Of a DNA stretch of 64,000 bases, positions 21,601 through 34,651 are shown one piece after another. This DNA is from Ilex aquifolium. Taxonomy: Eukaryota > Streptophyta > Magnoliopsida > Aquifoliales > Aquifoliaceae. Positions within the stretch are counted from its first letter, which is position 1; every line of letters starts with the position of its first letter. The stretch spans positions 19,791,844-19,855,843 of the forward strand of contig OX637402.1 in the NCBI GenBank assembly GCA_951799425.1, given 5' to 3'. Under the pieces are notes generated by a model that searched no databases, had not been told where the DNA came from, and saw nothing but the letters and a program-made list of their open reading frames with translations. The translations under genes were made by a program, and so were the position numbers.

Positions 21601-24600
21601 AACATCATTCGCCGTTCTCAAGTAGGGACTTAAACTTTGTGTATGACTTGTTGACGGTGGTTTGGTATTATTTCTTTTTGGTTCAGCAATTAGGGATGAG
21701 TGTTCTGCCACCACCATCCTATAGCTCTTCAGAAGAATGGAAAACTAACCGGATAACCTGCAATACTCTTTTAAATTTCAGGTTCCTCAAGTTGTAGACA
21801 CTTTGTGGCACCTTGAGGCGAGGGATATGCTTCCAGCTGTGTGGTTTATCTTTAGCAGGAAAGGATGTGATGCGGCTGTTCAGTATCTTGAAGATTTCAG
21901 GCTCCTCGATGAGTGTGAGGTGAGTGAAGTTGAACTGGCCTTGAAGAGATTTCGTATTCAGTACCCCGATGCTGTGAGGGAGTCTTCTGTTAAAGGCCTT
22001 CTCCGAGGGGTTGCTGCACATCATGCCGGTTGTCTTCCTCTTTGGAAATCATTCATAGAAGAGCTGTTTCAACGTGGACTTGTTAAGGTTGTTTTTGCTA
22101 CTGAGACACTTGCTGCCGGGATGAACATGCCTGCTAGGACAGCTGTTATTTCGTCTCTCAGCAAAAGGGGTGAAAGTGGACGTATTCAATTAATCTCAAA
22201 TGAACTGCTTCAGATGGCAGGGCGTGCTGGACGTCGGGGCATTGATAAAAAGGGTCATGTAGTTCTCATTCAGACTCCATATGAAGGGCCTGAAGAGTGC
22301 TGCAAGCTTTTCTTTTCCGGACTTGAACCTCTTGTTTCACAATTTACTGCCTCATATGGAATGGTGCTAAATCTTCTTGCGGTATGTGTGTCAACCTATC
22401 ATTAGTTTTGTCTAAGTATGTTGATGGTGAAGGACTGCATCTGTCTTTACTCTGCAGGGTGCAAAAGTTACTTGTAGATTGGGTGAAACAGATGACATAA
22501 AAGTTTCTCAAGCAGGACGAACTTTGGAAGAAGCAAGGAAGTTAGTTGAGCAGAGTTTTGGTAATTATGTTGGGAGCAATGTTATGCTCGCTGCGAAAGA
22601 GGAGATTGCTAACATACAAAAGGAGATTGAAATGCTGACTTCAGAAATTAGTGATGAAGCTATTGACAGAAAAAGCCAGCAACTGTTAACGAAAATGGCA
22701 TATGAGGAAATTGCTGATTTGCAAGAAGAATTGAGGGTAACTGAACTTCCACTGCTCATTTCCATTTAGTTGCTTGTCTTGGCTCCAAGAAACTTCAAGT
22801 AGGTATGCGAAACACTGGCTGTAACACTCATACCATTTTAGTATCCTACTACGCTACGTATGGCCTTTTAGGCTTTCACTCATAGAACACGATAAAACCT
22901 CTCTCACTATTCCTTCTTTAGCAAGTCTGAGCAAGCAATAAGCAATCTGATTCTCATCCTGAAACGATTCCTGGATTGTAAGTCGTTGGCATGGATAGTG
23001 ATGATACCAAGAGAACACAGAGCTTTACCAGCTCTCCTCCCAGTTCACACTTTTCAGTTTTTATACACCATCAGATAGAAAACTGAGAAAGCTGATTGGT
23101 TGTACAAAGACCACCAATTTTGTGCAAACCCCTGCTCTCCCTCTCTCATCCCGGGCTGCCTTGGTTCCTTATCTCTCTTCCCATCATTCTAGGGTGCCAT
23201 AGTGTACCGGCTCCTCCTAAACATCATTCCTATGGTCTAATCCTTATCTAACTTTTTATTGGGCCTGAATTAAGGAGCCAGAGGATTTGCAGAAGGTCTT
23301 ATTGTGTTGCATAAGCATGTCTTTTTATTTGAAATTTCCGTCATGATTGTATCTTGTTGTTCTTCTTGTTACTTTTGCATTGTTACTGGTGTCTAAATAA
23401 CTACAATATAGTAATATTTATTGTTACCGGAAACTCGAAGTACACATGTAATCATATAGCTTATTATGGACAGTCGGTTTTTGTTTTTCAGGCAGAAAAA
23501 CGTCAGCGGACCGAACTACGAAAGAAGATGGAATTGGAGAGACTTTTTTCTTTAAAACCTCTGTTGAAGGAGTTTGAAGACAGTCACTTACCTTTCATGT
23601 GCTTGCAATATAAAGATACCGATGGAGTTCAACATTTAATTCCTGCTGTTTATCTGGGGGAGGTTAATTATCTGAATGGTTCAAAACTTAAGGACATGGT
23701 ATGTGTTCTATATCTTCCTTTCTTTTGTATATACAAGATATTGTTTTCTAATTAGGTCAATAAGCACAACTTTTGTTTAGCAATTGAAAAGGTTCTTCAA
23801 CTTTTAATTTGGGAGCCAAAAGGTGCTTGACTGATATATGAGATTGGGGTAAGGTTGCGTACACTTGACTTTCCCTAGATCCCTGCCACACACAGTGGCA
23901 GGAGCCTTGTGGGCGGGGCTGCCTGCTTTATTGATATGTAAGGCTGTATGCACTAGAGGATTTTGCTCATTATAATATGGAATGGAAGAAGACATGCAAA
24001 AGGAAGGGAACAAGGAGTTGGGCTGATATGTGTTTTGATTAATGCGAAGAACATGCCTTATTAGGATGCCCAGTGGAGGTTGATTTTAATGGCTGGATAT
24101 CGAGATACACTTTGTGGCGTATAGATTGGTTTACTCATATGTGTATGTGAGGCGGTTCTCTATGCATAAAGTTGATTTGCATGAAATTTACTTTTTTGGA
24201 AAGCTTCCATGATTAGTTGACGAGCAGAGGTGCTTACCATTTCCTACTGTCTCCATTAGTATCTGATTGTGTGGAAAGTTGCAACACAATCTTAAATAGT
24301 GTCCTAAGGTTTTTCTTTTGAAGTAAGCTACGTTTACTCTCCCCTCCGGGTGTGGGGAGTTCTCTTCTACCACAACTTCACCAGTAGACAATGGTGCCGA
24401 CTATGGGTTACGCTATTAAGAAGTATTAAATTCATTGAGAGCCCCATCTCTTGGCACCCACTATTCTCATCAATTGATAAAGGTTTGACGGCAGAATGAA
24501 ACCGCTTGTAAATAATCCCCCATGAATCTCTATAAATCTGACATAAATAGGGGAGGTTAATGGTTGCTGGTTCTGGATCTGTTTGATTTCATTATAACAG

Positions 24601-27600
24601 GCAAGCAGCAAATCACCATTTTTGGACTTTTTTTTTTGAACATACCATTTTGGACATCATTGTTACCAGTTTGTGGTATGTGGAAGCAAAGTATAGTCCT
24701 CCATAGGGGCGCACTGCCATGACTGACCTGCAGTGCATGGGCACACTGCCAGGCCAACATAACTGCACACGGCTGGGCAAGTATTGCACAAGAATGGGAT
24801 GGCACGACCTTCGTTCTGCACTTAGCTAGGCTGCCACGACAACGTGCTGCACACAGCGATGCTACCATGATGATGTGCTGTCCAAGGCCATGCTGCAAGT
24901 TGGAACCTAACAAAGCTGGCTTGCCACCTGCTTTAATCACGCGGGCTGACAATGCCACTGCTCTACGACATGCCACAATCACCACTCGGTTGAGTGGCTA
25001 TCGCGAGGCATGTAGTGTCGATAGGCACGGCTGACTGGTGTGCTGGGCATGCCTGCCCCTAGGGAACCGTTGCTGCAGCCCACAAGGCACTACACCCCAA
25101 CCCCCCAAAATACTCCACATGAGGCGATGATAGGTGCCCATGCTGACTTATTGGCTCTCTCTGCAGGATTTGATGGTTACCTGGATCTAGCTTCCATGCC
25201 TCCGCCTCTTAGTGCAATTGCTCTTATTTTTCTGTGCAAAACATGTAGGAGTGCACAGTTTCCATTATGATTGTATTTCAACAATTGCTAACAGGCGTTG
25301 GAATATGCTGATAAGGTGAGGATAGCTTTAGATTGAAGGATGTGACTTATGGTATTTCAGGTTTTCATGTTTTGCAGAGCTTACGTAGTCTATTAAAGGT
25401 GAATTATTTTTCTAAGATTTTGCCTTGGCCCTTGGACCTAATAAAGCAAATGTTTTGTGACACTTCACCAATCAATGCCTAGATAATTTAGGTGAGATTT
25501 TGTTCAGCTGTTAGGGAGACTACCACGCACCAAAATTCTGACTCCTTTGTTATTTAGAATCGCGGTTTCTTTAAGATTGATTGTTTCTCGCATTTTATGA
25601 TAGCAGAAGTCATATTTTGATGGCAAGCTACAGAACTGTAGCTGTATTGTAGTTATTGTTGTTCACTGACAGACTCTTCCAGGACTCTGTCACTTTCATG
25701 TTGAAAAATCGTGACTCATATAATTGTCATAGAATGTTAAAACTTACATCTGATTTGTGTGGCATTGTGTCAACAAAATTAATCTAAAACTAGTTTTATA
25801 GGGGTATTACCGCAAAAGAACCCTGTTGTATGTTCATATCTTTCGCCACACGTAAGGTGTGACGTAAGCCAGTAATTCGTCACTATTATATTCTTCTCTG
25901 GACACATTTTAAAAGTTCTTAGAGGAGTGTTGATCTCTTTCTTAACTCATATCTTATTGCTTTGATGTTTTACTGGATTGCTGAAATAGACATTCAGGAA
26001 AGTAATACAAATTCTCAAGGAGGATGTCCTCTGCATGTAGACCAAGAAAATAGGAAGTTGCTGACATACTTATTAGAAGTGTGAGATTGTTAAAGATGCA
26101 CTTAGGTGCCAAAAGGCGCAAGCGCAGCCTAGGGATTTTACTTTCAGTGAGAAGTGTCATGTGCAAGGTATATGGCATGTCTATATGACACCCAGGAGAG
26201 CTCTTTGCAGTGTGCAATCTTCCTCACATATTTCAACGCTTACCTCAATTTCCCTCATGTATTCTTAGTTCTTACTGTAAAGGCTACTATGACTTGGAAA
26301 GGTGTTTGTTTTTACTCTTTTTTATTGATGAAAATCTTCCAACAGTATGAGGGCTTGCATTTAGCTCTCTGTTCTTCAGAAATTAGAGAAATGGGAAAAG
26401 TGATCATTTGGCATTTTTGTGTCTCTAACCTCCCTGCTTTGGAATTGCTTTCTATTTGCTGTTCGATGAGTTATATAAGGGATCTTGGGACTTGCTGCAC
26501 AATTGGGCTTCATTTTTTATTTATTAGTGCCTTTATGCATACATTCTGTTTCAATATTTTCCTTGCACTTAAATCTTCTTGATTGAGAGAACTGTTTGAA
26601 TGTGTTCAAGCGTTTTCCTTCTTGCAGGTTCATGCCAATGATTCTTTTGCTTTAAATGTAGAAGGAGAAATTCGTGACATTGGTGAAATGCAGCATGATG
26701 TCAAACCCTCTTATTACGTGTCTCTTGGTTCAGATAACTCGTGGTATCTTTTCACAGAGAAGTGGATAAAAACTGTTTATAGAACAGGCTTTCCTAATGT
26801 TGCCCTAGCTCAAGGTGATGCTTTGCCACGAGAAATTATGACAATGCTACTTGACAAGGAGGGAATGCAGTGGCAGAAACTCGCAGAATCTGAACACGGG
26901 GGCCTATGGTGCAAGGAAGGATCTTTGGAGACATGGTCTTGGAGTTTAAATGTTCCTGTTTTGAGTAGTCTTTCCGAAAACGACGAGGTAAACTAATGGT
27001 TGTTATTACATTACTGTGTCTTTCTATGTAAGAGCATGACATTCGTCTTATCAACATTTACCCAAAGTAATGTTTAACTTTTACAGTTGTTAAGTTTGGA
27101 GGATTAACATAATATTAGAGACAATATTAAGAGGGAAACAGAGAGAGGTTAAAAATTTACCCTAGCTCTCATACATCACTTGTATTTATAGTTAACTCAC
27201 AATAATAAGAATTACACATACACCCTCTTACTATAGACAATTTACACATACTACCCTAATACTCTTAACACTCCCCCTCAAGCTGGACTATATATATCAT
27301 GTAATCCAAGCTTGGAACAAATTGCTGTAAGACGTGTACGACTCAATGCTTTGGTAAACATATCTGCAAGCTGATCTTCAGATTTCACAAATGGAGTTGT
27401 AATTTCCACAGCTACTATCTTGTCCCGAATAAAGTGACAATCAACCTCAATATGTTTGGTTCTCTCGTGAAACACCGGATTGGCAGCGATATGGATAGCT
27501 GCCTGGTTGTCACAGAATAACTGTAACGGACGTTGAACTGGAAGCCCAATTTCCTGGAGGAAGTGTAGTAGTCAAGTCAACTCACTCGTCGTATGCGCCA

Positions 27601-30600
27601 TTGCCATATACTCAGCCTCAGCATTGGATCTCGCTACCACGGATTGTTTCTTACTTTTCCATGAGACAACGTTAGCTCCTAAGAAAGTACAATAACCAGT
27701 GGTTGATCTCCGATCAGAAGGAGAGCCAGCCCAATCAGCATCTGAGAAACCTTTCACTCTAAGATGTCCATTAGCTCGATATAACAATCCAAGTCCAGGA
27801 GCTCGTTTGAGATATCACAGAATACGAGTAACTGCCTCCCAATGTGGTACTCTAGGATACCCTATGAACTGACTGCATAGGAAATATCCGGTCGAGTAAT
27901 AGTGAGATAATTAAGCTTCCCAACCAATCTGCGATACCGACCCGGATTCTCAAACAGTGCACCATCATCCATCAATAGTTTCTGATTCGGATCCATAGGA
28001 ACATCAATCGGTCTGCCACCTAGTAAACCTGCTTCTTCTAGCATGTCAAGTACATATTTTTTCTGTGATAAACAAATACCCTGTTTAGATCGAGCCACTT
28101 CAATTCCCAAGAAATACCTGAGTTTTCTCAAATCCTTAGTATGAAATCGATCTTGCAAGAAGATTTTTAACTAGGCAATCCCCTCATAATTATTTTCAGT
28201 GATCACAATATTATCTATATAGACCACCAATAGAACATACCCAGCATCCGTCTGTCTATGAAACACATAATGGTCTGTCTGACATCGAAGAAGACCAAAC
28301 TCAAACTACATTTGAAAACTTACCAAACCATGCCCTCGGTGACTGATTCAAACCATACAAAGATTTCTTTAGCCGACATACACTCTTACCATACTCCCCC
28401 TGAGCAGTAAACCCAGGTGGCTGCTCCATATATACCTCTTCAACCAAGTCACCATGTAGAAAGACATTCTTGACGTCTAACTGAAACAAGGGCCAATCAA
28501 GATTGGCAGCCAAAGAAATCAAGATACGAACAGAGGAAATTTTGGCAACAGGAGAGAAAGTCTCTTCATAATCAACACCATAAGTCTGAGTAAAGCCCTT
28601 CACAACAAGCCGGGTTTTGAGACGCTCCACAGAACCATCCGGATGAAATTTAACAGTATACACCCAACGACAACCAACAGTTCGTTTACCAGGAGGTAAA
28701 TGAACGAGATCCCAAGTCCCATTATGATGTAAGGCATCCATCTCATCCTCCATAGCTTTCCTCTAATCCGGATCAGATAATGTATCCTGTAAACGCTTAG
28801 GAATAGATATAGTAGATAATTGAGAGGTAAAACAAGAGAAGACAGGAGATAAGGCATCATATGAAACAAAATGAACAATGGGATGATTAGTAACACACGA
28901 ACGAGTACCTTTTCGAAGAGCAATAGGTAGAGAGTCTAAATTACCTGATGGACTAGGATCTACAGACGACAAGGAAGACGGTACGGGCACCTCAGTCGAT
29001 GGTCGAGGATGACGAGAGTATACACGAAGAGGTAAAGTAGATGGCAACACAGTGGGCAGCGAAATATCTGAGGGAAGAGATGGTGATACAAGAGATGACC
29101 CAAAGTCCAGATCCAAAGGCTGAGAAGGTGCTGGAAAATATGGAACAGATTCCTCAAACGTGACATCGGCACTAGTAAAGTATCGTCGCAGAGAAGGACT
29201 ATATCAACGATACCCCTTTTGTGTGCGGGAATAACCAAGAAATACACATTTGGTAGCTCGAGGGTCAAGTTTATCAAACCCAGGACCCAAATTGTGAACA
29301 TAACAGACACATCCAAAAACCTTAGGTGGTAGGGAAAATAAGGGCTTACCAGGAAAAATGACAGAATATGGACTTTGCCCATTTAACATAGAGGATGACA
29401 TACGGTTAATAAGGTGACAAGTAGTAAGAACAACATCACTCCAAAAAAATCGGAGAATATTCATCTGGAATAACAGAGCACGGGTGACGTCCAACAAATG
29501 ACAGTTCTTGCGTTCAACAACACCGTTCTGTGGAGATGTGTAAGCACAGGAAGTCTGATGAATAATTCCAGTTTTACTAAGATAAACTGAAAAAGGATCA
29601 GATTCATATTCCCGAGCATTATCAGAACGTAAAATACGTATACGACAACCATACTGAGTTTTTATTTCTTTACGAAAGGTCTCAAATATAGAGAATAATT
29701 CAGACCGAGCTTTCATAAAAAATAACCAAGTCACACGAGAATAATCATCCACAAATGACACAAAATAAGGATATTTATTAGATGAAATATTCTTTATTGG
29801 ACCCTATACATCAGAATGTACCAACTCAAATGGACTAGACACACGATTATTGACTCTAGACTGAAATGATACACGGTGATGCTTACTAAGTTGACAAGTT
29901 TCACAAGACAAATATGACATACCACTAAGATTGGGAACTTGGTGCTTTAGATTCTGGAGAGAGGGATGTCCAAGACGACAATGCCATTGAAAAGGAGACA
30001 ACGAGGTCTGTAGAGCTCGAGTAGGGAAATCAAAGTCAAAGTAATATAGACCACCAGCTTCATGCCCTGTACCAATCTTCCTCTTCGTCTTGAGATCCTG
30101 AAAGACACAATAAGAGGGATAAAATGTTACAGAACAATTGAGAGAATGTGTAATCTTACTAATGGAAAGTAAACTAAAAGGAAACTGAGGAACAAATAAT
30201 ACGGAAGATAGGGACATATCAGGACTCAAGTGAGTAGTCCCCAGACCTGAAACTTTAGAACAAGTACCATTAGCAAGAGTAACACTACGTGTGAAAGTAG
30301 CAGATTGATAAGTAGAAAAAACATCAGACGCACCAGTCATGTGGTCAGAAGCGCCAGAGTCTATGATCCAGGGACTGTGAGTGGAGGACAACAAACAAGT
30401 GGAAGCAATACCTGACTGGGCAAAAGTAGCAGTAGAGAGAGATGAGACAGCCTGTTGCTGGGACAGGAGCTGAGCATACTCCTCTCGTGTAATAGTAACC
30501 GACCCAGTGTCTTACTTGAGTTCCATAACAGTGTAGCAAATAGGTGTCTGAACACTGGACAAAACTTAAACAATATACTAGGTGCCTGAACCCGACCAAA

Positions 30601-33600
30601 AATAGTGGTTGAATATCTGAACCGGATGTGAAACACCTGCTGGATAGAAGAACCAGAGGAAATGAGGCTGCTGGGATACTGAACCGGGCCTGTTAAGGCT
30701 ACTGGAAAGCAGAACCGGAGGAAAGGAAGCTGCTAGACCACTGAACCGGGCTGAAAAACCGAACTGGACCACTGAACCGGGCTTAAAAACCGGACTGGAC
30801 CACTGAACTGGGCTGGAAAACCGGACTGGACCACTGAACTGGGCTGGAAAACTGGATTGGACCACTGAACCGGGCTTGAAAATCGGACTGGACCGCTGAA
30901 CCAGACCGGTTGGGCTATCTAGACCTCTGAACCGGACCGGCTGAGCTCCTGAACCGCTGAACCGGTCAGAAGATGAACCGGGGGTGATCCGGTCTTATCT
31001 GGATCGTGGGCTAGACCGGTGAATAGGCTTGACCCGATCTGATCCAAGAGAACCCTTCTTCTTCGTTGATTAGGGTTCCAAGAAAACCCACTGGTACGAC
31101 CTCCTTGACGGCGCCACACACAACAACCAGACAATAGCACACCATCACGACAATCGATCACGCCACCACACCAACACCACCACAACAATCGATCACACCA
31201 CCACACCAACACCACCACGACGATCGATCACGCCACCACACCAACAGGTTCGACGATGAATAGAGACTATGACCTTGTCTTCTTCGTTCGTTGATTAGGG
31301 TTTCAGTGAACCCTGGTTCTGATTGCGCCTCACCACCACTAAGAACAACAGACGACGGCGAATGACAGAACGACCAAGACCACGGCAACAACACCACACC
31401 ACCACCACGAGTAACAGTACCACCACCACTACGATGCTTCGACAAACGACACCACAATAGTACCACCACCACAGAATTAATTTACTCAGAATATATTTAT
31501 GATTTTAATTGCTCTGATACCATGTTAAGTTTGTAGGATTAACATAATATTAGAGACAATATTAAGAGGGAAACAGAGAGAGGTTAAAAACTTAACCTAG
31601 CTCTCATACATCACTTGTATTTATAGTTAACTCACAATAATAAGAATTACACATACACCCTCTTACTATAGACAATTTACACATACTACCCTAATACTCT
31701 TAACAACAGTAACTAGCCAATGCCCAACATGTGAATTTTGCTGCTAGTCCTCGTTAATAGTATCCATTTATTCTTGCTCCTGAATTGCAGAGATGATGTG
31801 ATTCTGAAGCCTGATAGTTGAAATGATGCTCTTTGAATTGTAATGATGAGAGAAATTGTAATAAGAATCATTATTAGTGTCTGTTCATACTAAATTTTTG
31901 TTGCAATCAAATTTGGCTGAGTTTGATGGTTGACTTACCTCTTTTTTGTCAGGTTTTACAATTCTCACAAGCATACCATGAAGCAGTAGAACGTTACAAG
32001 GACCAAAGGAATAAAGTTTCCCGGTTGAAGAAAAAGATAGTACGTACAGGAGGCTTTAAAGAATATAAGAAGATCATAGATATGGCTAAGTTTACAGAGG
32101 AAAAGATTCGACGCCTGAAAACTAGAGCAGACCGTCTGAGTAGTCGACTAGAGAAAATTGAACCATCTGGTTGGAAGGAGTTTCTGCAGGTAGTATGGGC
32201 ATGATAATTTATTTATTTGCTAAGGTTTCTCAAATTTTGGCACAAGAAGATTATAATTTTGATTTACCGGAGAATGTGACATTTAACTCTTTGGGGAGAT
32301 CTCATGCAAAATATACCACAATAAGACACAGTAGGAAATTGTGCTATGTGTTTCTCTCGCTATTCTTTACTGAGAATGTACTATCTTGTTCTTTTTTGAT
32401 TGGTATAAAATGTTCTTCTCTGTAAGTATACTCATTATCAGATTTTATATGGTCCAATACAGTTATATGCATTTAATGAGGCTAAAAGAAACTTATGGCC
32501 CTCAGATATTGGCTCAGAAACACCTTTTCGGCTTAGCACATTCATTTATGGTCAATTCATACAAAGATCGCTTGAAATGATATAAGTCAGAGTCATAATT
32601 ATATTGACTCTAATATGCCCCTGCTTGTGTGAAGTGATGTTGTGGGTTTGACTCAGAGGGCACTCATTTTGTAGTTTGTAGAGATAGTGTTGAAGTTTAG
32701 GTTTGTACCCAGCCCACCGGCTCGAGCAACTTGACTAATAAGGGAAAAGCCCTTAATTAATATTATATTAATTAGTATAAAGCGCTAGTGCCCAACCTAG
32801 TAAAGGGGTTTCCGCCTCCATTTGCAAGGATCCCAATTAATGGGGACTAAATTGGGTGAGTACTCAGATTTCAACACTGTTGGACACTGATCAGGATTTA
32901 GAAGTGCTACCATAAACAGGCTTAGTTGTGGGGACTCTTAATTCCAGAAGCAAAACATTGTAACTTCACTTACTTGAGCAGGACAGAAAACATCGTTACT
33001 ATGATGTGAAAAAACAACTATTTCCAGAAAATATGTACTGAAGAGGCCGTGTTTGTTTGTTCTTTTTTTTTTTTGGTGAGCTTAAAGTATTGTTTTGTTT
33101 TGGTCACTGTACAAGTTTTGCTAATTATCTTGTGTTGTTGATGAATCATTGTCAGGTCAGCAATGTTATACACGAAACTAGGGCATTGGATATCAATACA
33201 CATATGATATTTCCCCTTGGTGAAACTGCAGCTGCTATTCGAGGAGAAAATGAACTGTGGCTTGCAATGGTTCTTCGGAATAAAATTTTGCTGGATCTAA
33301 AACCTGCACAGCTTGCTTCTGTCTGTGGAAGTCTAGTTTCAGAAGGGATCAAAGTTCGACCTTGGAAAAACCACAGGTATCATCTTTATTTTTATTGTGG
33401 CATATGATCAGTCCATTGATTTTCGATGGGTAAGCTGAGACCGCTCTTCATCGCTGTTGTGTAGTTGTACCAACAACTACAGGTACAGCTCCTAATTATA
33501 TATTCTTATCGCTTGTTGATTGTAATCTAATGGTGGTCATTATCAAATTTCTTATTGTCCACTCGGAGAGTCAAAATTCAAAGCACATTATGCAGTTTTT

Positions 33601-34651
33601 GGCATTCTGTGGAATAGGAGCACCCCATGGAAATCTATTGAGTCGATTCAGATGTATAGTTTTGGAATTATATCATTGTGTATTTAATTACATATGGTTA
33701 CATGGGCCCAGGCTTACTTTTGGTCTTCCCAAAAGCTTTTAATGAATTCTGAAATAAAAGTGGTGGTCTTTAAACAAGTTGTAGATACTATCCTCAGCGT
33801 GGAGTACATATACTCTGGCCGGGTATGCTGCTGTGCCTAAACTGAGAACAACTGTGGCACGTCCTGCCGTTGATAGTGTGCCAAAATCTGAATCTGTTGA
33901 TGTATTTGCTGAAAGTTATGGCATTATAGTCAACAACTAACTAGTCTCTATAGTAAAGTGCAACTTGAGTCAGCAATGCTTGGATTAAGTCATAGACTTG
34001 AGTTTTAGTTTGAATACTGGTCGTCCAGATTCAAAAATTTTCCCAGAGCTTTTGATTCCAGTTTATTTTCCGCAGCTACATATATGAACCTTCCACCACT
34101 GCTACAGAAGTCATCAACTTTTTGGATGACCAAAGAAGCTCCCTTTTACAACTTCAAGAAAAGCACGGCGTAAAGGTGAGTCCTTTGGGGTTATAAGACC
34201 ATATGTTTTGACAGTATTTGGGTTTGCTTGTTATCCAACTCTAAAACAAGTATGTTCACTGCTTACAGATACCTTGCTTTTTGGATAACCAATTTTCTGG
34301 TATGGTTGAAGCCTGGGCTTCTGGCCTTACTTGGAGGGAAATCATGATGGACTGTGCTATGGACGAAGGAGATCTGGCTCGCCTCTTACGGCGAACGATT
34401 GATTTATTAGCTCAGGTAGGTGTGTAGTTACGTATCTATAGCCCACCTCCGTTTGGATTCTTAAGCGTTTGCTGTATTTGTTTTATCTAATACATCATAT
34501 ATCTGATTATGTCAACGAAGAAGTTACTCGAAACTTGTCCCCTTGATTTCAGATTCCTAAGTTGCCTGATATTGACCCACTGTTGCAAAGCAACGCAAGG
34601 ACTGCATCCAGCATCATGGACCGTCCACCAATTAGTGAACTGGCAGGATGA
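18654..34651 (+). CDS. ISE2: DExH-box RNA helicase DExH15, chloroplastic (ISE2)
   Basis: Sixteen coding exons with consistent phases: 18654-19109, 19217-19392, 19486-19605, 20010-20118, 20233-20319, 20772-20890, 21474-21621, 21782-22381, 22458-22736, 23492-23698, 26628-26987, 31953-32189, 33156-33376, 34076-34175, 34269-34415, 34553-34651. The sum is 1154 aa, near the roughly 1170 aa I recall for Arabidopsis ISE2. A Ser-rich N-terminus fits a plastid transit peptide, followed by an Asp/Glu-rich stretch. Helicase motifs: APTSSGKT at 169-176 (Walker A), DEVH at 270-273 (motif II), LSAT at 300-303 (III), QMAGRAGRRG at 549-558 (VI). The end RRTIDLLAQIPKLPDID belongs to the Ski2/Mtr4 DSHCT domain. 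Family knowledge: ISE2 acts in plastid RNA processing and translation, and its loss is embryo-lethal and alters plasmodesmata. Intron 11 (4965 bp) holds a Copia fossil. A possible 3' UTR intron begins at about 34669. Confidence 0.95.
23843..23935 (+). mobile_element. SINE fragment, Au-like 3' half
   Basis: GGGGTAAGGTTGCGTACAC, then a CCCTGCCACACACAGTGGCA hairpin, GGAGCCTTGTG and GGGCTGCCTGCTTT, follow the body of plant Au-type SINEs in order. The tRNA-derived head is not seen, so this is a 5'-truncated or decayed copy. It lies in intron 10 of the ISE2 gene. The family call is from memory of the consensus. Confidence 0.55.
24690..25100. other. GC-rich segment within ISE2 intron 10
   Basis: Unlike the AT-rich intron around it, this stretch is rich in GC and in short words such as GCACACTGCC, CTGCACAC and GCCATGCTGC, giving open frames on both strands. 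No domain is recognisable. It is probably part of an old insertion in the 2.9-kb intron 23699-26627. Confidence 0.4.
27088..27270 (-). repeat. 3' LTR of the Copia fossil
   Basis: A 183-bp direct repeat with the copy at 31523-31705. It is the 3' LTR because the element reads on the minus strand. Confidence 0.95.
27271..27281 (-). other. Polypurine tract of the Copia fossil
   Basis: TTGAGGGGGAG on the minus strand directly abuts the 3' LTR, the expected site for plus-strand priming. Confidence 0.85.
30736..30920. repeat. 31-bp tandem repeat in the Copia leader
   Basis: About five to six units of a 31-bp motif starting GACCACTGAACCGGGCT begin at 30736, 30767 and onward. They lie where gag would be expected, between the primer site and the protease remnant. 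Similar ACCGG-rich words extend on both sides (about 30590-31020). Confidence 0.8.
31511..31522 (-). other. Primer-binding site of the Copia fossil
   Basis: TGGTATCAGAGC on the minus strand directly follows the 5' LTR. It complements the 3' part of plant initiator tRNA-Met, the standard primer of plant Copia elements. Confidence 0.93.
31523..31705 (-). repeat. 5' LTR of the Copia fossil
   Basis: A 183-bp copy paired with 27088-27270, differing at 3 sites. It lies next to the primer-binding site, so it is the 5' LTR of the minus-strand element. Confidence 0.95.

Larger units (their letters stand above)
27088..31705 (-). mobile_element. Ty1/Copia LTR retrotransposon fossil in ISE2 intron 11
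   Basis: 4618 bp, antisense to the host gene, flanked by a 5-bp target duplication ACAGT (27083-27087 and 31706-31710). Both LTRs are 183 bp and begin TGTTAAG and end CTTAACA on the plus strand. Reading on the minus strand, remnants come in Copia order: protease (DSGASDHMTG, near 30350), integrase with its pre-integrase zinc region (about 29200-30100), reverse transcriptase (about 27870-28750) and RNase H (about 27290-27790). No gag is recognisable between the primer site and protease. The coding part is broken, by roughly half a dozen changes. The LTRs differ at 3 of 183 sites (about 1.6%); at plant rates near 0.7-1.3e-8 per site per year that gives an age of about 0.6-1.2 million years. Confidence 0.95.

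Noticed and set aside
24557-24985. A 142-codon open frame on the minus strand in ISE2 intron 10
   Set aside because: It lies in an intron and in a GC-rich repeat-like segment, with Cys/Ala-rich low-complexity content and no known domain.
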